NCBI GenBank assembly: GCA_002336465.1
Contig: DDEP01000069.1
Coordinates: 1-7,204, forward strand
DNA from: Pedobacter sp. UBA1951
GTDB lineage: Bacteria; Bacteroidota; Bacteroidia; Sphingobacteriales; Sphingobacteriaceae
Direction of reading: 5' to 3'
Length of the DNA stretch: 7,204 bases
A program made the position numbers and the translations under genes. The notes under the pieces are model-generated. The model was not told the DNA's origin, did no database searches, and saw nothing but the letters and a program-made list of their open reading frames with translations. This document shows positions 6,187 through 7,204 of this stretch, piece by piece (positions within the stretch are counted from its first letter, which is position 1; every line of letters begins with the position of its first letter).

Positions 6187-7204
6187 AAACTTTACTTTTA
6201 TTTCTAATAATATGCTCTAAACTCGTTTCTGCTCAGCTAATTGATAATTTTTCTGACGGAGATTTTACTTCTGGTCCCAAATGGTCTGGAACTGCGAGTT
6301 ATTTCAAGGTCAGTAATGGCCATCTTCAATCCAATGGACCTCAGGCTTCTTCAACGCTTTACTTAAGCACATCTAATACTTTGGCATTGGCTACGGCATG
6401 GGAGTTTTATTTAAAATTGGGCTTTGACCCTAGTACCACTAATTATCCGCGTATTTATTTGATTTCCAACAAAGAAGATCTTAATTCAACTTCGGGTATG
6501 CAGGCTTATTATTTACAATTGGGATCACCTTCTAACTCAGAGAATTTCTTTCTGGTTAAGCAGAATGGTACCACATCAACTACATTGCTTACTTTGCCAA
6601 ATAAACCAAGACCTAATGCCAATATGGTAACTGTAAGGGTTAGGATAGAAAGAGATCTTAATGGGCATTGGGATATCTATACCGATTTTACTGGAGGAAG
6701 AAATTTTACTTTTGATGGTTCAGTAATTGATAACACCTTCATTTCTACCTCGTACTTTGGCGTGTATTGCAGATATTCAACGGCAAACAGATTTGACCAA
6801 TTCTATTTTACTGATTTTAAGATTGAGAATTATGTACCTGCTCCTCCACGGTTGTTGGAGGTAAAATCTATAGACGACCAATCTTTTGAAATTACCTTTG
6901 ATAAAGCTGTAAATTCAACAGCGCTAAATGTTTTAAACTATGAGCTTTCGGGTTTAGGCCATCCGCAAAAAGCAGAAACAGGTATTAATCCTGCTAAAAT
7001 TAAGCTGAGTTACACAGATGCAGTTCCATCTGGCAATTATACTTTAACAGTTAGCAATATAGCTGATGAAAGGAACAATATTATGTCTATTCCCCAAGCT
7101 AAAGACTTTCTGCATATCAAAAAATATATGGTAAAGCGGGGTGATGTGATCATCAATGAAATCATGGCTAATCCTAAGGGCGTAAAAAGTTTACCCGAAG
7201 CAGA
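6180..7204 (+). CDS. Large secreted protein with beta-sandwich region, Ig-like domain and start of a lamin-tail domain (3' truncated)
   Basis: The frame from the ATG at 6180 stays open for 341 codons to the window end, so the C-terminus is missing. Residues 1-18 form a signal peptide (MRKTLLLF, hydrophobic, VSA before Gln19). Residues about 20-218 begin LIDNFSDGDF and are rich in aromatic and beta-strand pattern (RIYLIS, YYLQLG, VRVRIERD, FYFTDFKIEN), consistent with a LamG/concanavalin-like sandwich. Residues about 222-314 (PPRLLEVKSIDDQSFEITFD onward, then SGNYTLTVSNIAD) look like an SbsA-type Ig-like domain. From 322 VIINEIMANP with LPEA matches the opening of a lamin-tail domain, common in large Bacteroidota exported proteins. 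Export through the type IX system would need a C-terminal sorting domain that lies outside the window. No enzyme motif is visible; an adhesive or surface role is a guess. It is divergent from asd and is not clearly linked to it functionally. Confidence 0.85.
   Translation, partial: MRKTLLLFLIICSKLVSAQLIDNFSDGDFTSGPKWSGTASYFKVSNGHLQSNGPQASSTLYLSTSNTLALATAWEFYLKLGFDPSTTNYPRIYLISNKEDLNSTSGMQAYYLQLGSPSNSENFFLVKQNGTTSTTLLTLPNKPRPNANMVTVRVRIERDLNGHWDIYTDFTGGRNFTFDGSVIDNTFISTSYFGVYCRYSTANRFDQFYFTDFKIENYVPAPPRLLEVKSIDDQSFEITFDKAVNSTALNVLNYELSGLGHPQKAETGINPAKIKLSYTDAVPSGNYTLTVSNIADERNNIMSIPQAKDFLHIKKYMVKRGDVIINEIMANPKGVKSLPEA

Overview
The window is AT-rich chromosomal DNA from a member of the Bacteroidota, most likely the Sphingobacteriaceae (Pedobacter-like). 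Family placement is inference. The signs are secreted proteins whose signal peptides end in Ala-Gln, a lamin-tail-domain secreted protein, FKBP lipoproteins, little use of Shine-Dalgarno sites, and a Bacteroidota-type promoter (TTG, 20 bp, TAnnTTTG) before one gene.

Layout, left to right. Positions 1-1059 (+) hold the C-terminal part of a long (VLCAD/ACAD9-type) acyl-CoA dehydrogenase whose start lies outside the window. Positions 1060-1268 hold a 130-bp nearly palindromic repeat and a promoter. Positions 1269-2600 (+) hold two lipoprotein genes placed end to end (TAAATG, no gap), one with a single FKBP prolyl isomerase domain and one with two, followed by a clear hairpin terminator. Positions 2677-6126 (-) hold three genes read right to left: asd (aspartate-semialdehyde dehydrogenase), then a second copy of the palindromic repeat, then dacB (PBP4-type D-Ala-D-Ala carboxypeptidase/endopeptidase), then a TIGR01777-family NAD(P)-binding epimerase-like protein only 9 bp behind dacB. 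Position 6180 to the window end (+), divergent from asd, is the first 341 codons of a large secreted protein with a beta-sandwich region, an Ig-like domain and the start of a lamin-tail domain.

Functionally the genes are mostly housekeeping: beta-oxidation, envelope protein folding, and wall precursor supply and remodelling (Asd feeds diaminopimelate synthesis; DacB trims or cuts peptidoglycan cross-links). I see no defence system, phage, transposase, CRISPR array, tRNA or rRNA. The most interesting items are non-coding or architectural: two diverged copies of one hairpin repeat family, each just behind a stop codon and ending in a T-run in the direction of the upstream gene; a consensus promoter so close to the first FKBP gene that its mRNA may be leaderless; and an FKBP domain that has lost most of its active-site residues beside one that has kept them.
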